Part shown: in pieces, positions 28,101-31,093 of the stretch
Position numbering within the stretch: the stretch's first letter is position 1
Layout: each line of letters opens with the position of its first letter
NCBI GenBank assembly: GCA_016946835.1
Contig: JACVTC010000411.1
Coordinates: 1-31,093 of the forward strand
From: Neocallimastix lanati (nom. inval.)
Taxonomy: Eukaryota; Neocallimastigomycota; Neocallimastigomycetes; Neocallimastigales; Neocallimastigaceae
Direction of reading: 5' to 3'
Length of the DNA: 31,093 bases
Program-made: the position numbers and the translations under genes
Notes under the pieces: model-generated
Database searches by the model: none
Seen by the model: only the letters and a program-made list of their open reading frames with translations
Told to the model about the DNA's origin: nothing

Positions 28101-30459
28101 CGTCAGTTTTCAGTGCAAGAACACTAGTATAATTTAAAAATAATTTTTCTACATCAGCTTTCAAATTTTCTAGTAATTTTTTTACAATAGAGTGAATCAT
28201 TTCCAGTTTAGATATTGTGTCGTCTGTGCAAACCTCGTTTTCATTATGTAGTACTTCATTAGTTATTAATAAAAGAGATGGAATCAATTGTGTTGTAATA
28301 TCAACCGTTTTATTCTTATATTCTTTCCTTTCAATATTTCTATCTACTAATTTATAATTACTATTTAATTTGTTATTGCCGTTTTGATCAGAATCGATTT
28401 TTGATGGAAGTTTAGAATGTAGTATGGGATTTATATTGTTTGTAACTTTAGAATTAATTTTATGATCATTTATTTTATAATTGTCAATTTTATCATCATT
28501 CTTATTATTATTCGTTTTTATTTTGATATTATTTTCTTTATCGATGTCGACACTATTAAAGAAAGGTAATTTTACATTAAAATTATTTATGTTAATATTA
28601 GGTAACTCTGATTTAGCATATGTAAAAAGTATATTATTATTATCATTATTATTATCATTGTCACTCCAACTAGTTTCAGAATCCTCATCATTCTCTTCAG
28701 AAGAATTATTATTTATATTATTCTCCTTATTCATATTATTTTCTTCGTCATTAATTCTATTTGTACTTTCAGAAGGACTCAAGCTAACATCATAAAATAA
28801 AGAAGCTAATTCTATAGGATTATTATTTTCATCAATATGATATAAGGTATCATTAACTAAATTTATATCAAATCTATTTCGTTTAAGTGTGTCAATACCT
28901 ATTAATATATCAAAGATATCATCCTTATCAATTTTCCTAAAGTAATCGATAAAAGTGTAATTTCCAATAGATATTTTTAGTTCATAAATATCTGAACAAG
29001 TTGAATTGTTGGAATATACCTGAAAAATTTTTTCGGATATTCTCCCAATAGGATTTTTATTAATTTTAAATTTTTTTAAAGCCGTAGTGGTAATCAAATT
29101 AACGCTAGCACACGAGTCCAAGAAAATTTCAGCTGGTTTCTTATCCACAGTGCCTTTAACTTTAATCACTTTATGTTGGCTTATAATTGTCATTACATTT
29201 ATTAAAGATGTATTCAAATTTTTCTTTATTTTCTCTTTTCCTTCGGTTAATTTTAATGCTTTTGTAAATTCTGACCTGAACTTTGGAAACAGGTCTAACA
29301 AATATACTAACTTCGTTATGACTTCGGTTGATGCTACTTCCTTGATAAAGTCCTTAATTTTAAATTCATTAAAATCTTCCATCATTTTTATGTGTTTCTC
29401 TGGCTTGGAATAACTTTTAACATTGATGGGTATATCATCTTTGTTACTGCTCAGCATTTCATTTATTTTATTCAATTTATTCGCTTTTTTTACATTTCTA
29501 ATATTTGGTTGATTGATATAAGAAAGATCCAAATATTCTAATTTATTTGTATTATTATTAGTTATTGTTTGATTAGTTGGTGGTTGTGAATCCTCAAAAA
29601 TTTCAATAGATTCATTGAAAGTAACATTTTTATGATCTTTATTTTCTTTAAATTCTTTACCTTCTTCTTTTTCTGTTGATAGTTTGACATTCGTTCCTCC
29701 CTCATCTATTATCATATCAGGTGTTCCTGTAGTTGCTAATTTATTAACGTTTAATTTTCTTTTCATAATAGTATTTTTCTTCATAGCATTTGTAATAATT
29801 GGAACTGGATTATCTATAAGCTTTTTCTTTATTTCTTTGGTATATGGGGAGATTTTTATTGAATTATTTTTACCTTTCTTTTGGGCAACAGCGATAATTT
29901 CCTCATTATGGTAATTATCAAAATTATTATAAATATTATTTGAATTAGGTTCATTATTAATTTTCTTTTCATTATCATTTATAGAAATTCTATTTAAATC
30001 AATTTCATTGTTACTTTGATCATCATTATTATTTTTATAAGTATTATTTATATTAACATCATTGTTAACTTGTTTATTAATAGTGTCATTTTCATAGATG
30101 TTGTTATGATTACTATTATTTAATTTATAACCGTTACTAGTATTCTTACTAAGATATTCTATATTATTTAAGTTATTATTATTATTATTATTGGAATAAA
30201 TATTATCAATACTTGTATGATTATCATCAAATAAACTGTTTGTATAATTTATTTTATTATTCTTATTTAAATAATTATTGTTTATATCATAATTATGTGA
30301 ATTATCATTATAAGGATATCCATTATTTATTACATCATTATTTGAAGTTGCACTAGCATTATATGAATTATTATTATTATTATTATTATTATGTAAGTTA
30401 TTATTATTATTATTATTATGTAAATTATTATCATTAGTATTATTATAATTATTTTTTGT
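25108..30459 (-). CDS. pol: A2 Pol, frame broken at its 5' end
   Basis: From the first Met after the break (29784) to the stop, the product matches A1 Pol, including protease DSC, YIDD, RNase H, HHCC and D,D-35-E. The same frame stays open upstream to about 30459. There the sequence has one A fewer than A1 (ATGAAAC against ATGAAAAC), and further upstream one extra C (AACCCAAACC against AACCAAACC, near 30560). Between these the frame is displaced, so a Gag-Pol fusion cannot be read through as in A1. One AAT codon more than A1 (near 30180) is in frame. All frame changes are in short homopolymers, so sequencing error is possible. Confidence 0.85.
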
Positions 30460-30587
30460 TTCATAGTATTATTATTTAACTTGGGAGAGTATGTTAAATT
30501 TACATATTCTTCATTAATACTATTATTTTTATTATAAGTTTGAAGTTTGGTTTGGGTTAACGGGAGTTGTCCTTCTCCCATTATTTA

Positions 30588-30594
30588 GTTTAAA
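30588..30594 (-). promoter_or_regulatory. A2 frameshift heptamer, out of frame with Gag
   Basis: TTTAAAC and the GGGAG/CTCCC hairpin are preserved, but an extra T upstream ends Gag at 30598 before the ribosome reaches the heptamer. Confidence 0.7.
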
Positions 30595-30597
30595 TTA

Positions 30598-31093
30598 TTA
30601 AAAGCTATCTCCATTATTATTATTATTATTATTTACATTAGCTTTGAAATTACTATTAATATTTGAACTAGTAGTATTAATATCCTGATTTATTCCATTA
30701 GAATTTCTATTAAAATTATTATTTCCAGTGGGAATATTATTCTCATTAAAATTATGATTATTTCTATTAGCAATATTATTTCCAGTAAATTTATTATTTT
30801 TATTAAAGTAATAATTACTACCATTAAAAGAATTATTGTAGCCATTTTTATTACTATTATTATAATAATTGTTATATTTATTACTATTATTATTATAATC
30901 AAAATTATTATTATAATTATTACCCATATCATTATTATTCATATTATAAAGATTATTATTTCTATTACTACCATTATTTTTATTATTAGGACATTCATAA
31001 GCTTTATGTCCTACTTGTTTACATGAGTAACACATAACTGATTTTCTAGCTTTTGGTTCGTAGTTATTATAGAATCTTCTTGTATCATAAGTA
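30598..31093 (-). CDS. gag: A2 Gag, C-terminal part only
   Basis: This is the last ~164 codons of Gag, continuing past the window edge. It contains the zinc knuckle CYSCKQVGHKAYEC and the asparagine-rich tail, and ends GDSF. A1 reads GDSFNNLN here: an extra T (CTTTTAA against CTTTAA) creates an earlier stop. Confidence 0.85.
   Translation of the reverse strand, partial: TYDTRRFYNNYEPKARKSVMCYSCKQVGHKAYECPNNKNNGSNRNNNLYNMNNNDMGNNYNNNFDYNNNSNKYNNYYNNSNKNGYNNSFNGSNYYFNKNNKFTGNNIANRNNHNFNENNIPTGNNNFNRNSNGINQDINTTSSNINSNFKANVNNNNNNNGDSF

Larger units (their letters stand above)
24285..31093 (-). mobile_element. Element A2: second copy of A, cut by the window edge
   Basis: This is a minus-strand copy of A1 containing the 3' LTR, polypurine tract, all of pol and the 3' third of gag; the rest of gag, the leader and the 5' LTR lie beyond 31093. 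The translated Pol appears identical to A1 from MKKNTIMK to the end, so the copies separated very recently. Three single-base length changes near the gag/pol junction disrupt the frames. Confidence 0.93.

Overview
The window looks like nuclear DNA of an extremely AT-rich eukaryote. Non-coding stretches are almost only A and T, proteins carry long asparagine runs encoded by AAT/AAC, and there is a nuclear-type tRNA-Trp gene without an intron. Base composition and style fit an anaerobic gut fungus (Neocallimastigomycota) best, but this is inference; no conserved host gene fixes the species.

Most of the window is LTR retrotransposon. From left to right: (1) tRNA-Trp(CCA) on the minus strand (58-128). 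(2) Element A1, a complete plus-strand Ty3/gypsy-type element (141-9334), only 12 bp upstream of the tRNA 5' end. (3) Element B, a short non-autonomous LTR element (9339-12410), separated from A1 by exactly 4 bp. (4) About 4.9 kb of host DNA (12415-17270), packed with unrelated perfect or near-perfect inverted repeats, with a decayed tRNA-like sequence and a possible spliced host gene. (5) Element C, a complete minus-strand Ty3/gypsy-type element (17271-24280). (6) Element A2, a second, minus-strand copy of A (24285 to the right edge, 5' end missing), separated from C by exactly 4 bp.

A and C each encode Gag (capsid region plus one CCHC zinc knuckle) and Pol (protease, reverse transcriptase, RNase H, integrase with HHCC and D,D-35-E, and a GPY/F-like end without a chromodomain). 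In both, Pol is joined to Gag by what looks like a -1 programmed ribosomal frameshift. The heptamer T TTA AAC is in the Gag frame at the Gag stop, followed after 8 nt by a GGGAG/CTCCC hairpin. Pol has no usable start of its own in C.

Three further structural features recur across A, B and C with different sequences. The end of the LTR pairs with the leader just past the primer-binding site, leaving that site in a loop. A and B carry repeated hairpins in the leader, and C has a compact structured domain there. A hairpin sits directly before the G-rich polypurine tract. B has nearly identical LTRs but a broken internal reading frame, so it was probably moved in trans, perhaps by a C-like element with the same priming sequences. 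Each neighbouring pair of elements shares one 4-bp target duplication (TTAA for A1/B, GCGA for C/A2), which suggests repeated integration at exactly the same staggered cut.
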